Shown: positions 46,408 through 55,365 of the stretch, one piece after another
Numbering within the stretch: position 1 is the stretch's first letter
Layout: each line of letters opens with the position of its first letter
Assembly (NCBI RefSeq): GCF_019104725.1
Contig: NZ_JAHRXF010000001.1
Location: 62,001 to 126,000, forward strand
Origin: Streptomyces corallincola
GTDB taxonomy: Bacteria > Actinomycetota > Actinomycetes > Streptomycetales > Streptomycetaceae
Direction: 5' to 3'
Length of the DNA stretch: 64,000 bases
Position numbers and translations under genes: made by a program
Notes under the pieces: model-generated
What the model was told of the DNA's origin: nothing
The model's database searches: none
The model's input: the letters and a program-made list of their open reading frames with translations, nothing else

Positions 46408-46465
46408 CCGGACGGTACTGCCGTGCCGGACGGGAGCTCCGGGCCCCGCGCGCACCGATCCCCCC

Positions 46466-46481
46466 TGTGGTCTAGACCGAA
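46466..46481. promoter_or_regulatory. DasR-like (dre) site upstream of lactonase gene
   Basis: TGTGGTCTAGACCGAA matches the 11-bp core TGGTCTAGACC of the DasR consensus exactly, with divergent flanks. It lies 84 nt upstream of the lactonase start, a position suited to repression. Consensus recalled from the literature; binding not shown. Confidence 0.55.
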
Positions 46482-46564
46482 CGTGATCGACTGCTACCGT
46501 CGGCACTGGCTCGACCCAGGAACACGCGACGGAGTTTCGGCGGATTCGGCGGAGAGGGACAGCG

Positions 46565-47596
46565 GTGGCAGCAGGCAGCCGGCGGCACAGGGCGTTCATC
46601 GGTTCGTTCACGGCGGCGGGCGGCCCGGGAATCGCCGTCGCCGACGTCGATCCCGGCACCGGGGCGCTGACCGTCACCGGCGGCCTCGGCCAGCTGCCCG
46701 ACCCCTCCTACCTGGCCCTGTCCCCGGACGGCGGCATGCTCTACGCGGTCAGCGAGACCGCCGAGGGCGCGGTCGCCGCGTTCCGCGTCGGCCGGGACAA
46801 GCCGGAACCCGCGGGTCCGCCCGTGCCGGTCGAGGGCAGCGGTCCCACCCACCTCGCCGTGTACGACGGGCATGTGCTGACCGCCAACTACGGCTCCGGC
46901 AGCGTCACCGCCGTACCGCTGCGCCCGGACGGCACCCTCGCCGCACGGCCCTCCGGTGTCCTCCGGCACATCGGCGCGGGCCCGCACGACCGGCGCCAGC
47001 GCGGCCCCCACGCCCATCAGGTGCAGGCCGACCCCACCGGGCGCTGGGCGGTGAGCATCGATCTCGGCACCGACTCGGTCCGGGTCTGCGAGCTGGACGC
47101 CGGTGTCCCGGTGCTGCACCGCGAGGTCGCGCTGCGGCCGGGTTCGGGGCCCCGGCACCTGGTGTTCCACCCTGACGGGGAGCACGCGTACGTCGTCAAC
47201 GAACTCACCCCCACGGTCACCGTCTGCCGCTGGGACGCGGGCTCCGGCAACCTCAAGCCGGTCGCGGAGGTCGCCCTGCTGCCCGGCGCCCCGGCGGGCG
47301 ACGCGTACGCCTCGGGCATCGTCGTCTCGCCCGACGGCCGTTTCGTGTGGGCCGCGACGCGCGGCGAGGACGTGCTGTCCGTCCTCGCCGTCCAGGACGA
47401 CACCCTCCGCCTCGTCGGCACGGTCCCCTGCGGCGGCCACTGGCCGCGCGCGCTCGCCCACCACGAGGGGTTCCTCTACGTCGCCAACGAGCGCTCGGGC
47501 GACGTCAGCTGGTTCGCCGTGGACGAGGCGGCCGGGCTGCCGCGCCGGGACGGCTCGGTGGAGCTGGCGGCGGCCTCCTGCGTCGTCTTCGGCTGA
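46565..47596 (+). CDS. Lactonase family beta-propeller (6-phosphogluconolactonase-like)
   Basis: 343 residues forming a seven-bladed propeller with repeats such as PDPSYLALSPDGGMLYAVSE, EGSGPTHLAVYDGHVLTANYGSGSV, RGPHAHQVQADPTGRWAVSIDLGTDSV and GSGPRHLVFHPDGEHAYVVNEL. The family includes YbhE/Pgl-type lactonases acting in the oxidative pentose phosphate pathway. GTG at 46565 with GAGAGGGA upstream. The dre-like site 84 nt upstream hints at control by amino-sugar status. Confidence 0.88.
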   Translation: MAAGSRRHRAFIGSFTAAGGPGIAVADVDPGTGALTVTGGLGQLPDPSYLALSPDGGMLYAVSETAEGAVAAFRVGRDKPEPAGPPVPVEGSGPTHLAVYDGHVLTANYGSGSVTAVPLRPDGTLAARPSGVLRHIGAGPHDRRQRGPHAHQVQADPTGRWAVSIDLGTDSVRVCELDAGVPVLHREVALRPGSGPRHLVFHPDGEHAYVVNELTPTVTVCRWDAGSGNLKPVAEVALLPGAPAGDAYASGIVVSPDGRFVWAATRGEDVLSVLAVQDDTLRLVGTVPCGGHWPRALAHHEGFLYVANERSGDVSWFAVDEAAGLPRRDGSVELAAASCVVFG

Positions 47597-47668
47597 GGCG
47601 CCGGGACGGCGGGGCCGCCGAGCAACGGGGCGCGGCCGGGGTCCGAGGCCCGGCGACGGGACAGAGAG

Positions 47669-47702
47669 AAGGGTCCGCCCAGATGTTCTGGAGCGGACCC
47701 TT
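47669..47702. terminator. Bidirectional terminator hairpin
   Basis: AAGGGTCCGC (47669-47678) pairs perfectly with GCGGACCCTT (47693-47702) over a 14-nt loop. It lies 73 nt after the lactonase stop and 37 nt after the convergent CbiX stop, with short T-runs at the ends of the stem. It likely serves both genes. Confidence 0.8.
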
Positions 47703-47738
47703 CCGGGATACGGGGGTACGGGTACGTGCCTCGCGGCT

Positions 47739-48662
47739 TCAGTGGCTCGGCATGCTCTGGGCCTGCGCCGGGGCGATTCCCAGCGCGGTCGTGTACTTGG
47801 CGAGGGCGAGCTTGCCGATCGCCGGGTAGGCGCCCAGCGACTCGGCCACGGAGCAGCCCGCCTCCTCGGCGGCGGCGGCCAGCAGCGCCTGGTCCACCTC
47901 GGGGCCGATCAGGTACGGCGCGAGGGCGAGCTGCTGCGAACCGGAGGCGCGGAGCTGTTCGGCGATGGAGGTGATCGCCCCGTCGTCGTCCAGCGCGGCG
48001 GCCATCACCGGCACCGCGAGCCGCGCGGCGAGCAGCATGCCGGTGATCCCGGCGGCCTGCACGGCGTCGTCGCCGCCCACCGAGGCGAGGATGATGCCGT
48101 CGGCGGCCGTGGCCACGGTGAACAGCCGGGCACGGTCGGCGCGGGCGAGCCCGGCCTCGGACAGCCGCACGTGCAGCGCCTCCGCCAGTAGCGGGTGCGG
48201 CCCGAGGACGTCGGTCAGGTCTGCGGCGGCCCTGCTGTCCATGACGGCCTGCCGGATACGGCGCAGCAGGGAGTTGTCGGGACCGGCGAGCAGCGGGACG
48301 ACGACCGCGACGGGCCCGTCCGGCTCCTTGACGTCGAGTCCGGCGGCGACCGCCTGCTCGAAGCGGGCGGTGCGCTCCTCGGCGGCACGCGCCAGCACGG
48401 ACTTCAGGCTCGGGAACTCGGCGTCGTCCCCGTCCAGGTAGCCGATGCGGGCGTCCAGGCCGGGAAGCTCGGAGCGGGCGATGCTCACGACCTCCTCGGC
48501 CAGGCCGCGCGTACCGGCGCTGGGCGCACCGGGCACCGCGAGGACGAGCGCGGGCGCGCCCTCGGGAGCGACCAGCGGTTCCGGTCGGCGGTGCCTTCCG
48601 GGCTGACGGGGTCGCGGCATTCGTACTGGCAGGCCGGACGCGGGCCCAGTGGGGGAGCTCAT
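47739..48662 (-). CDS. CbiX-type sirohydrochlorin chelatase
   Basis: 307 residues with two CbiX-like halves: APALVLAVPGAPSAGTRGLAEEVVSIARSELPGLDARIGYLDGD, VAVVVPLLAGPDNSLLRRIRQAV, and ITSIAEQLRASGSQQLALAPYLIGPEVDQALLAAAAEEAG. The metal-binding His residues expected in the active half are hard to place, so it may be an inactive or divergent member. It could insert iron or cobalt for siroheme/cobalamin. A TAACAT 8 nt before the ATG and no RBS suggest a leaderless mRNA. Confidence 0.8.
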   Translation of the reverse strand: MSSPTGPASGLPVRMPRPRQPGRHRRPEPLVAPEGAPALVLAVPGAPSAGTRGLAEEVVSIARSELPGLDARIGYLDGDDAEFPSLKSVLARAAEERTARFEQAVAAGLDVKEPDGPVAVVVPLLAGPDNSLLRRIRQAVMDSRAAADLTDVLGPHPLLAEALHVRLSEAGLARADRARLFTVATAADGIILASVGGDDAVQAAGITGMLLAARLAVPVMAAALDDDGAITSIAEQLRASGSQQLALAPYLIGPEVDQALLAAAAEEAGCSVAESLGAYPAIGKLALAKYTTALGIAPAQAQSMPSH

Positions 48663-48676
48663 GGCGCCGCATGTTA
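48663..48676 (-). promoter_or_regulatory. Leaderless promoter of cbiX-like gene
   Basis: On the minus strand TAACAT (48671-48676) is followed by 8 nt and the ATG at 48662. No Shine-Dalgarno is present, and no clear -35 box is seen. Confidence 0.4.
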
Positions 48677-48866
48677 CTGGCTCACCGGGCCTCCCTGTTC
48701 GGGGAGGGTGCGGGTGAGCGTCATCCGTCCGGTTTTGTCTGGTGCGGTGCGCTTGACGAGGAGGTTCTTACTGTCATGTGCCGGACGCGGAACGGCTTTG
48801 AGTGCTACGAGGGGTACGTGTCGCCGGGAAACGGGCGCACAGGACAAGGGGGTTGAAAGCGGGGGG

Positions 48867-49841
48867 TCAGCCCGCCGGTGCGGTGACCACATGGAGGTAC
48901 GACGGCTCGCGCGGCAGGGCGCAGTTCCAGACGGCCAGTTCGGACGCGATCCGCACCGAGCCGTCCAACGGATCACCCTCGGCCGTCACTTGCCGCGCCT
49001 GCGGCAGCCGCCGTGCCAACTCCTCCCGCAACGGGCCGAGAAGCGGCTCACCCATCTTGAACACCCCGCCGGTCAAGGACACTTCGGGTCTGCCGGTCGC
49101 CGGGCAGACGGCGGCCATCGACTCCGCCATGCCACGGGCGGCCTCCCGGAGGATGTCCGCGCCCACCGGGTCGTACGGGGCGCAGGCGGCCACGTCCGGC
49201 GCGAAGGACGCCAGCACGGCGGCCCGGTCGGTGCGGGGGTAGAGGCGGGCGGGCAACCCCGGCATCGGCCCGAACCGCTCCTCCGCGCGGGCCAGCAGCG
49301 CCCCGGAGCCGCCGTCCCGGCCGTCGTGGGCGCGCAACGCCGCCTCCAGCCCCGCCCGGCCGATCCAGGCACCGCTGCCGCAGTCGCCCAGGAGGTGCCC
49401 CCAGCCGTCCGCGCGCCGCCAGCCGGTCAGATCGGTGCCGACGGCGATGAGCCCCGTACCGGCGGCGACCACCGCGCCCGGCCGTGAGCCGAGGGCGCCC
49501 GCGTACGCGGTCACCGCGTCGGCGGCCAGCGCCACCGTCCGCACCCCCAGTTCGCGGGCGAGCTTGCCGGGCAGTTCGGCGCGCAGCGCGTCGCCCAGGG
49601 TGGCGAACCCGGCGGCGCCCACCACGGCCGTCACCAGCCCGTCCACCCCGGACCGTGCCGTCAAGTCGCGTGCCAGAGGCGCGAGTTGGGCCATCAGGTG
49701 GGCGGGGTCGATGCCCCGTGGGCCGGTGCGGACGGGCTCCGCGCTCTCCCCGCGCGCCGCCGGTTCCCGGCCCGGTACGCCGACCGCGACCCGCAGGCCG
49801 GAGCCGCCGGAGTCCACGGCCAGATAACCGGGCGGGGTCAC
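48867..49841 (-). CDS. BadF-type sugar kinase (N-acetylglucosamine kinase-like)
   Basis: 324 residues from the GTG at 49841. The phosphate-1 motif is [16 protein letters not shown] (near residue 7), with [38 protein letters not shown] in the middle and [16 protein letters not shown] near the end. [10 protein letters not shown] is the typical GlcNAc-kinase signature. The GTG overlaps the uracil-DNA glycosylase stop by 4 nt (GTGA), so it is translationally coupled to a DNA-repair enzyme. It shares the fold of the kinase at 4495-5502 but is clearly diverged. Substrate presumably an N-acetylhexosamine. Confidence 0.85.
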   Translation of the reverse strand: MTPPGYLAVDSGGSGLRVAVGVPGREPAARGESAEPVRTGPRGIDPAHLMAQLAPLARDLTARSGVDGLVTAVVGAAGFATLGDALRAELPGKLARELGVRTVALAADAVTAYAGALGSRPGAVVAAGTGLIAVGTDLTGWRRADGWGHLLGDCGSGAWIGRAGLEAALRAHDGRDGGSGALLARAEERFGPMPGLPARLYPRTDRAAVLASFAPDVAACAPYDPVGADILREAARGMAESMAAVCPATGRPEVSLTGGVFKMGEPLLGPLREELARRLPQARQVTAEGDPLDGSVRIASELAVWNCALPREPSYLHVVTAPAG

Positions 49842-50515
49842 GGCAGACGCCAGTCCACGGGCTGCCCGCCCTGCTCGGTCAGCAGGTCGTTGGCCCGGCT
49901 GAACGGGCGCGAGCCGAAGAAGCCCCGGTCCGCCGACATGGGGGAGGGGTGCGCCGACTCCACGGCGGGCAACCGGCCGAGCAGCGGACGCAGATTGCGG
50001 GCGTCCCGGCCCCACAGGATGGAGACCAGCGGCTTGCCCCGCGCGGCCAGCGCCCGGATCGCCTGCTCGGTGACCTCCTCCCAGCCCTTGCCCCGGTGGG
50101 CCGCCGGACTGCGCGGAGCCGTGGTCAGCGCCCTGTTCAGCAGCAGCACGCCCTGCCGCGTCCACGGCGTCAGATCGCCGTTGGACGGCTGGGGCAGGCC
50201 CAGGTCGGTGCCCAGCTCGCGGTAGATGTTGATCAGGCTGCCCGGCAGCGGTCGTACCTCGGGCGCGACCGAGAAGGACAGGCCCACCGCGTGGCCGGGG
50301 GTCGGATAGGGGTCCTGACCGACGATCAGGACGCGGACGTCGTCGAAGGGCTGCTGGAACGCGCGCAGGACATGGGGTCCCGCCGGGAGGTACGTGCGTC
50401 CGGCCGCGATCTCCGCGCGCAGGAAGTCGCCCATCTCGGCGACCTTCCCCGCCACGGGTTCCAGGGCCTCGGCCCAGCCGGGTTCGACGATCTCGTGCAA
50501 AGGTCGTGGTGCCAC
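49838..50515 (-). CDS. ung: Uracil-DNA glycosylase
   Basis: 225 residues of family 1 [21 protein letters not shown] contains the catalytic-water Asp, [14 protein letters not shown] the DNA minor-groove loop, [11 protein letters not shown] the uracil pocket, and [21 protein letters not shown] the catalytic His and leucine-loop region. It removes uracil arising from cytosine deamination. The GTG at 50515 is preferred over one at 50524 because AGGGTG lies at good distance. It overlaps the downstream kinase gene. Confidence 0.95.
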   Translation of the reverse strand: MAPRPLHEIVEPGWAEALEPVAGKVAEMGDFLRAEIAAGRTYLPAGPHVLRAFQQPFDDVRVLIVGQDPYPTPGHAVGLSFSVAPEVRPLPGSLINIYRELGTDLGLPQPSNGDLTPWTRQGVLLLNRALTTAPRSPAAHRGKGWEEVTEQAIRALAARGKPLVSILWGRDARNLRPLLGRLPAVESAHPSPMSADRGFFGSRPFSRANDLLTEQGGQPVDWRLP

Positions 50516-50726
50516 GGGATTCACCCTACTGCCGTACACCGACAGGTGATCAAGCAGCGAGCGCGGGTGACCGCGGACGACCGGTCGGTTCGCGGATGTG
50601 ATCGTTTCCGGTCGGCGGGGTCGGGCCCCGGCCTCGGCGTTCTCGCGGGACCGCCGCCGTGGCACGACCCCGTCCGCGCACGGCCGCCCGGACCCGCTTC
50701 CGCCGCTGCCACCCGGCCTGCCCGCC

Positions 50727-51812
50727 TCACCCGGTCACCGCCGCCCGCACGCACAGTACGTCCGGCAGGTGGGCCCCGATCTGCTCCCAGCTGTCCCCGT
50801 CGTCCGCGGACGCGAACACCTCGCCGTTGCGGTTGCCGAAGTACACGCCCGCCGGATCGGCGTCGTCGGTGCACAGCGCGTCGCGCAGCACCGTGCCGTA
50901 GTGGTCGCCGGTGGGCAGGCCGCGCGACAGCGGCTCCCAGGTCCCGCCCGCGTCGGTCGTACGGAACACCCGGCAGCGGTGTCCGGCGGGGACCCGGTCG
51001 GCGTCGGCGTTGATCGGGAAGACGTAGGCCGTGCCGCCCCGGTGCGGATGTGCGGCCACCGCGAACCCGAACGTCGAGGGCAGCCCCGCGCCGATGTCCC
51101 GCCACCGCCGGCCCGCGTCGTCGCTGCGGTACACACCCCAGTGGTTCTGCAGATACAGCCGGTCCGGGTCCTCCGCGTCCCGCGAGACCTTGTGCACGCA
51201 CTGGCCGAACTCCGGGTCGGGATCGGGCAGGAACACGGCCTGCACACCGGAGTTGGACGGCTCCCAGCTCGCCCCGCCGTCCGTCGTGCGGAACACCCCG
51301 GCCGTGGACACCGCCACGGTGACCGTCTTAGGGTCGCGGGCGTCCGTCAGCACCGTGTGCAGCCCCTCGCCGCCCCCGCCCGGCACCCATCGGGACCGCG
51401 TCGGATGCTCCCACAGCGGGCGGACCAGCTCGAAGCTCTCGCCCCGGTCCTCCGAGCGGTACAGCGCCGCCGGTTCCGTCCCCGCGAACACCACGTCCGG
51501 TTCGGCGGCGGACGGGTGCAACTGCCAGACCCGCTCCAGTGAGGCCCCGGTGTCCTTCGGGAACCTGACGGCCGGGCGCGCGGGTTCGCTCCACGTACGG
51601 CCCAAGTCGTCGGAGTGGAAGACCGACGGACCCCAGTGCGCGCTGTCCCCGGCCGCGAGCAGCCGGGGCCGGGGGCTCCGGGTGTCCACCGCGACCGCGT
51701 ACACCGCCTGCGCGTTGAAGTACGGGCTGTCGTCGAACTCCCAGGCGCCGCCGCGCCGTCGCCCGATGAACAGACCCTTGCGGGTGCCCACGGCGAGCAG
51801 TACCTCGGTCAT
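50727..51812 (-). CDS. Asp-box beta-propeller protein (exo-sialidase/WD40-like)
   Basis: 361 residues. At least five Asp-box motifs of the S/T-x-D-x-G-x-x-W type are seen: [32 protein letters not shown] and SADDGDSW, plus a related SEDRGESF. This is a BNR propeller of the sialidase/photosystem-stability-factor superfamily. No signal peptide is evident and the sialidase catalytic residues are not seen, so it is better called a propeller scaffold. The RBS GGAGGTGAT 6 nt before the ATG is a perfect match to the 16S anti-SD, which predicts strong translation. Confidence 0.87.
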   Translation of the reverse strand: MTEVLLAVGTRKGLFIGRRRGGAWEFDDSPYFNAQAVYAVAVDTRSPRPRLLAAGDSAHWGPSVFHSDDLGRTWSEPARPAVRFPKDTGASLERVWQLHPSAAEPDVVFAGTEPAALYRSEDRGESFELVRPLWEHPTRSRWVPGGGGEGLHTVLTDARDPKTVTVAVSTAGVFRTTDGGASWEPSNSGVQAVFLPDPDPEFGQCVHKVSRDAEDPDRLYLQNHWGVYRSDDAGRRWRDIGAGLPSTFGFAVAAHPHRGGTAYVFPINADADRVPAGHRCRVFRTTDAGGTWEPLSRGLPTGDHYGTVLRDALCTDDADPAGVYFGNRNGEVFASADDGDSWEQIGAHLPDVLCVRAAVTG

Positions 51813-52094
51813 GCCGATCACCTCCGGGACGCCGTCGTCCGGGTAAACCCTCGGATGTCGGCCAGTGTGCACCCCACCACTGACAGCCGCCCCCGCGTGC
51901 CGTGTCGCCCCAGGTCACCGGGGGTGTCGTCGGCCGGGTGACGAGATAGGCGCGGTGCGTTGCGGAATGTGCCTGCGCGGAGGGCGCGTCCCGTGCGACC
52001 GTCGGAGACGACGGCTCGTCGTGAGCAACGGGCCGGTTCCCCACGTAAGGGAGACCGGTCCGGCCTGTCGGTGCGCTCGGTGAGGAGGATGCCT

Positions 52095-52694
52095 TTGAAG
52101 GCGTTCCGTGGTCCCAAGGTGTGGCTGTGGCGTTGGCGGCGCAACCCGCTCAGACGCCGGGCGGACCTGCTGGAGGGCTGGGTGGTGGTCGCCGTCTGGC
52201 TGCTGACCGCGCTGACCGGCGTACTCGCCGGGCTCGGTTCGGCCGGGTCCGTCGAGCGGGGTCTCGCCCGTGAACGCGCCGACTGGCAGCCCGCCGCCGC
52301 CCAACTCCTCGCCCGCGCGCCGGGCCGCTCCGCCGACACCGGCGACGACGGGAACGGCGACGCCGACGGCGGCCGGGTCTGGGCGCGGGTCCGCTGGACC
52401 GTGCCCGACGGCTCCGCGCACACCGGCCGCACCCGCGTGGAGCCCGGCAGCGCGGCCGGTACGACGGTCACCGTCTGGACCGACTCGTGGGGACACCTCG
52501 TGTCCCGGCCGACCACACCCGCCGAAGCCACCTTCCGCGCCACCCTCGTGGGCGGCCTGGTCGGCCTCAGCGCCGCCGCCGTCCCGCTCGTCGCCGGTGA
52601 GGTCCTGCGCGGGCGGATGGAACGCCGCCGCCTGGACCGCTGGCAGTCGGAATGGGCACGCCTGGGACCGCAGTGGCGGCGGATGCCGTGGTGA
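52095..52694 (+). CDS. Rv1733c-family membrane protein
   Basis: 199 residues. An N-terminal basic segment (KAFRGPKVWLWRWRRNPLRRRADLLE), a first TM helix (about 30-53), an external domain with RVWARVRWTVPDGSAHTGRTRVEPG, a second TM helix (about 155-178) and a basic C-terminus are the Rv1733c pattern. A TTG at 52095 is chosen as the start because GAGGAGG ends 6 nt upstream and the family N-terminus begins there; the ATG 6 nt earlier would overlap the RBS. Function unknown. Confidence 0.78.
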   Translation: MKAFRGPKVWLWRWRRNPLRRRADLLEGWVVVAVWLLTALTGVLAGLGSAGSVERGLARERADWQPAAAQLLARAPGRSADTGDDGNGDADGGRVWARVRWTVPDGSAHTGRTRVEPGSAAGTTVTVWTDSWGHLVSRPTTPAEATFRATLVGGLVGLSAAAVPLVAGEVLRGRMERRRLDRWQSEWARLGPQWRRMPW

Positions 52695-52821
52695 GACCGG
52701 GGACGCGGATGGAGGTGCGGGTGCGGGTGCGGCCGGGTGCGGTGGCCGGTGCCCGTCGGGCTGTGGCCCCGGCACCCCGGCCGGAACGCGTTCCCTCCGC
52801 CCGGCAGCGCGGCGCCCCGCC

Positions 52822-54486
52822 TCACATCCCCGGCAGCGCCCGCTCCAGGATGGCGTCCAGGCCGCTGCCCGCCGGAAGCGTGCCGAACGCGTGCCCCCAG
52901 TCGCCGTCCAGCCGGGACGCGCAGAACGCGTCCGCGACGGCGTGCGGGGCGTGCCGGACCAGCAGGGACGCCTGGAGGACCAGCGCCATCCGCTCGACCA
53001 GGCGGCGCGCGCTCACCTGATCCGCCTCCGCCAACCGCGTGCGCAGCCCGGCCACGGCGGCGTCCAGGCGGGCGTCCGCGCCGTGCGCGAGGCCCAGTTC
53101 ACCGAACAGCGCCTCCGCCGTCTCCGGGTCCCGGCCCAGCGCGCGGAGCACGTCGAGGGCGTTGACGTTGCCCGAGCCCTCCCAGATGGAGAGCAGCGGG
53201 GCCTCACGGTAGTGGCGCGGCATCCCGGAGTCCTCGACGTACCCGTTGCCGCCCAGGCACTCCAGTGCCTCGGCGGTGAACGCCGGACCGCGCTTGGTGA
53301 CCCAGTACTTGCCGACGGCGGTGGCGATCCGCCGGAACGCACGCTCGCCCTCGTCACCGCGCACCGCCCGGTCTGCCGCGCCCGCGAGCCGCAGCGTCAG
53401 CGTCGTCGCCGCCTCCGACTCCAGCGCCAGATCGGCCAGGACGTTGCGCATCAGCGGCTGGTCGATCAGCCGCGCCCCGAACGCGCTGCGGTGCCGGGCG
53501 TGATGGCCCGCCTCCACGAGCGACTTGCGCATCAGGGTCGCGGACGACATCACACAGTCCAGCCGGGTGTAGTTGACCATCTCGATGATCGTCTTCACCC
53601 CCCGCCCCTCCGGCCCCACCAGCCACGCCACGGTGCGGTCGAACTCCGGCTCCGACGACGCGTTGGACCGGTTGCCGAGCTTGTCCTTCAGCCGCTGGAT
53701 ACGGAAGGTGTTGCGGGTGCCGTCCGGCAGCACACGCGGCACCAGGAAGCAGGACAGCCCGCCCGGCGCCTGCGCCAGCACCAGGAACACGTCGCACATC
53801 GGCGCCGACGTGAACCATTTGTGCCCACGCAGCGTGTAAACCCCCTCCTCGGCAGTGGGCGTCGCCACCGTGGTGTTGGTGCGCACGTCGGAGCCGCCCT
53901 GCTTCTCCGTCATGCCCATCCCGGCGAGCAGGCCGGGCTTCTGGGACGGAACGCGCAGCTCCGGGTCGTACACCCGGCTGGTCAGCAGCGGCTCGTACAC
54001 CTTGGCCAGCTCCGGCTGGGCGCGCAGCGCGGGGACGGCGGCGTACGTCATCGACGCGGGGCAGCCGTGCCCGGCGTCCGTGTGGTGCCACACCAGCCCG
54101 CCCGCCGTACGGGCCACATGCGCGCCGGGGCGGTCGTCGGCCCAGGGGGCGCCCGCCAGCCCCTCGGCGACGGCGGTGCGCATCAGGTGGTGCCAGCTCG
54201 GGTGGAACTCCACCTCGTCGATCCGATTTCCGTATCGGTCGTGGGTGCGCAGCTCCGGCTCGTGCCGGTTCGCCAGCTCACCCCACTCCTGCGCCTCCGC
54301 GCCGCCCGCCGCCCGGCCGACGCGCCGCACGTCCTCCTCGGCCCACCCCGCGCCCTCCCGGCGCAGCCCCTCCAGCAGTGCCGCGTCCGTCGAGGCGTCG
54401 TACGGCGCGAGGGGCGGGGGCTGGTTGACGACGTCGTGGGTGGCTGCGGACGGGGACGGCGACTGCGGCGCGGAGTGCGGGTCCAT
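52822..54486 (-). CDS. AidB-like acyl-CoA dehydrogenase
   Basis: 554 residues, the length of the AidB subgroup and longer than simple acyl-CoA dehydrogenases. MGMTEKQGGSDVRTNTT is the AidB diagnostic motif, followed by LRGHKWFTSAPMCDVFLVLAQA, RIQRLKDKLGNRSNASSEPEF and LECLGGNGYVEDSGMPRHYREAPLLSIWEGSGNVNALDVLRAL. It is an FAD enzyme. In E. coli AidB is linked to the adaptive response to alkylation; most actinobacterial homologues are uncharacterised. It diverges from the PaaX regulator over a perfect inverted repeat. Confidence 0.9.
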   Translation of the reverse strand: MDPHSAPQSPSPSAATHDVVNQPPPLAPYDASTDAALLEGLRREGAGWAEEDVRRVGRAAGGAEAQEWGELANRHEPELRTHDRYGNRIDEVEFHPSWHHLMRTAVAEGLAGAPWADDRPGAHVARTAGGLVWHHTDAGHGCPASMTYAAVPALRAQPELAKVYEPLLTSRVYDPELRVPSQKPGLLAGMGMTEKQGGSDVRTNTTVATPTAEEGVYTLRGHKWFTSAPMCDVFLVLAQAPGGLSCFLVPRVLPDGTRNTFRIQRLKDKLGNRSNASSEPEFDRTVAWLVGPEGRGVKTIIEMVNYTRLDCVMSSATLMRKSLVEAGHHARHRSAFGARLIDQPLMRNVLADLALESEAATTLTLRLAGAADRAVRGDEGERAFRRIATAVGKYWVTKRGPAFTAEALECLGGNGYVEDSGMPRHYREAPLLSIWEGSGNVNALDVLRALGRDPETAEALFGELGLAHGADARLDAAVAGLRTRLAEADQVSARRLVERMALVLQASLLVRHAPHAVADAFCASRLDGDWGHAFGTLPAGSGLDAILERALPGM

Positions 54487-54492
54487 GACGCC

Positions 54493-54532
54493 ATGTTGCA
54501 CTCTTCCTGCGACTGTAGCAATGCTGCAACAT
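54493..54532. promoter_or_regulatory. Inverted repeat operator between AidB-like and PaaX genes
   Basis: ATGTTGCA (54493-54500) and TGCAACAT (54525-54532) are perfect inverted 8-mers with 24 nt between them. One arm reaches within 7 nt of the AidB-like start codon; the other lies just before the PaaX -10 box. Likely PaaX operator; inferred. Confidence 0.55.
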
Positions 54533-54557
54533 CGGGGCGGACGTACAGTACGTGTCC

Positions 54558-55316
54558 ATGCGTGCGAACGAGCAGGTGGAGGCCGGTACCGCCGGGCTCC
54601 GGCCGCTGTCGGCCCGGTCGGTCGTGCTGAGTCTGCTGCTCGGCACGCACCCGCCCGAGCTGCCGGTGAGGGATCTCGTCGGCCTGGTGGAGTCCTTCGG
54701 GGTCGGCGGCTCCACGCTCCGTGCCGCCCTCAGCCGCATGGTGGCCGCCGGTGACCTGCGCCGCTCCGACGCCGTCTACCGGCTCAGCGACCGTCTGCTC
54801 GACCGGCAGCGCCGCCAGGACGAGGCCCTGCGTCCCCGCACCCGCGCGTGGCATGGCGACTGGGAGATGCTCGCCGTCACCGCGACCGGCCGGGGCCCCG
54901 CCGAACGCGCCGACCTCCGCGCCCGCCTCGCCGCCCTCCGCCTGGCCGAACTCCGCGAGGGCGTCTGGCTGCGCCCCGCCAACCTGGCCCGCCCGCTCCC
55001 CGCCGACCTCGCCGGTTCCGCCCTCACCGCCAGCGCCCGCCCCGACGGCTCCCCGCACGAACTGGCCGCCCGCCTCTGGCCCCTCGGTCCCTGGGCCACG
55101 ACCGCCCGCACCCTCCTGGCCCGCGCCGCCCACGCCCACACCCCGCCCGCCCGCCTCACCGCCTACGCCGCGGCCCTCCGCCACCTGCTCACCGACCCGG
55201 TACTGCCCCCGGAACTCCTCCCGCCGGACTGGCCGGGCGAGGAACTCCGCACGGCGTACGCGACCTACCAGCGGGACCTGTCCGCAGCACTGGAGCGGGG
55301 CTCGGGCGGGGCCTGA
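54558..55316 (+). CDS. PaaX family transcriptional regulator
   Basis: About 252 residues. N-terminal winged helix RSVVLSLLLGTHPPELPVRDLVGLVESFGVGGSTLRAALSRMVAAGDL; PaaX middle domain with TRAWHGDWEMLAVTATGRGPAERADLRARLAALRLAELREGVWLRP; helical C-terminal domain with PPDWPGEELRTAYATYQRDL. The ATG at 54558 follows TACAGT by 8 nt with no RBS, so the mRNA is probably leaderless. PaaX proteins answer to aryl- or acyl-CoA ligands, and no phenylacetate genes are present, so control of the divergent acyl-CoA dehydrogenase is the likely role. Confidence 0.9.
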   Translation: MRANEQVEAGTAGLRPLSARSVVLSLLLGTHPPELPVRDLVGLVESFGVGGSTLRAALSRMVAAGDLRRSDAVYRLSDRLLDRQRRQDEALRPRTRAWHGDWEMLAVTATGRGPAERADLRARLAALRLAELREGVWLRPANLARPLPADLAGSALTASARPDGSPHELAARLWPLGPWATTARTLLARAAHAHTPPARLTAYAAALRHLLTDPVLPPELLPPDWPGEELRTAYATYQRDLSAALERGSGGA

Positions 55317-55365
55317 GGGCGCGGGTCCAGGAGACGGGTTCGAGGCGCGGGTCCGGGGTGCCGTG

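Noticed and set aside
48671..48856. Small plus-strand frame of 61 codons between CbiX and kinase genes
   Set aside because: No family match, poor codon bias and it overlaps the CbiX promoter. An AGGAGG lies near an internal ATG at 48776 but at poor spacing.
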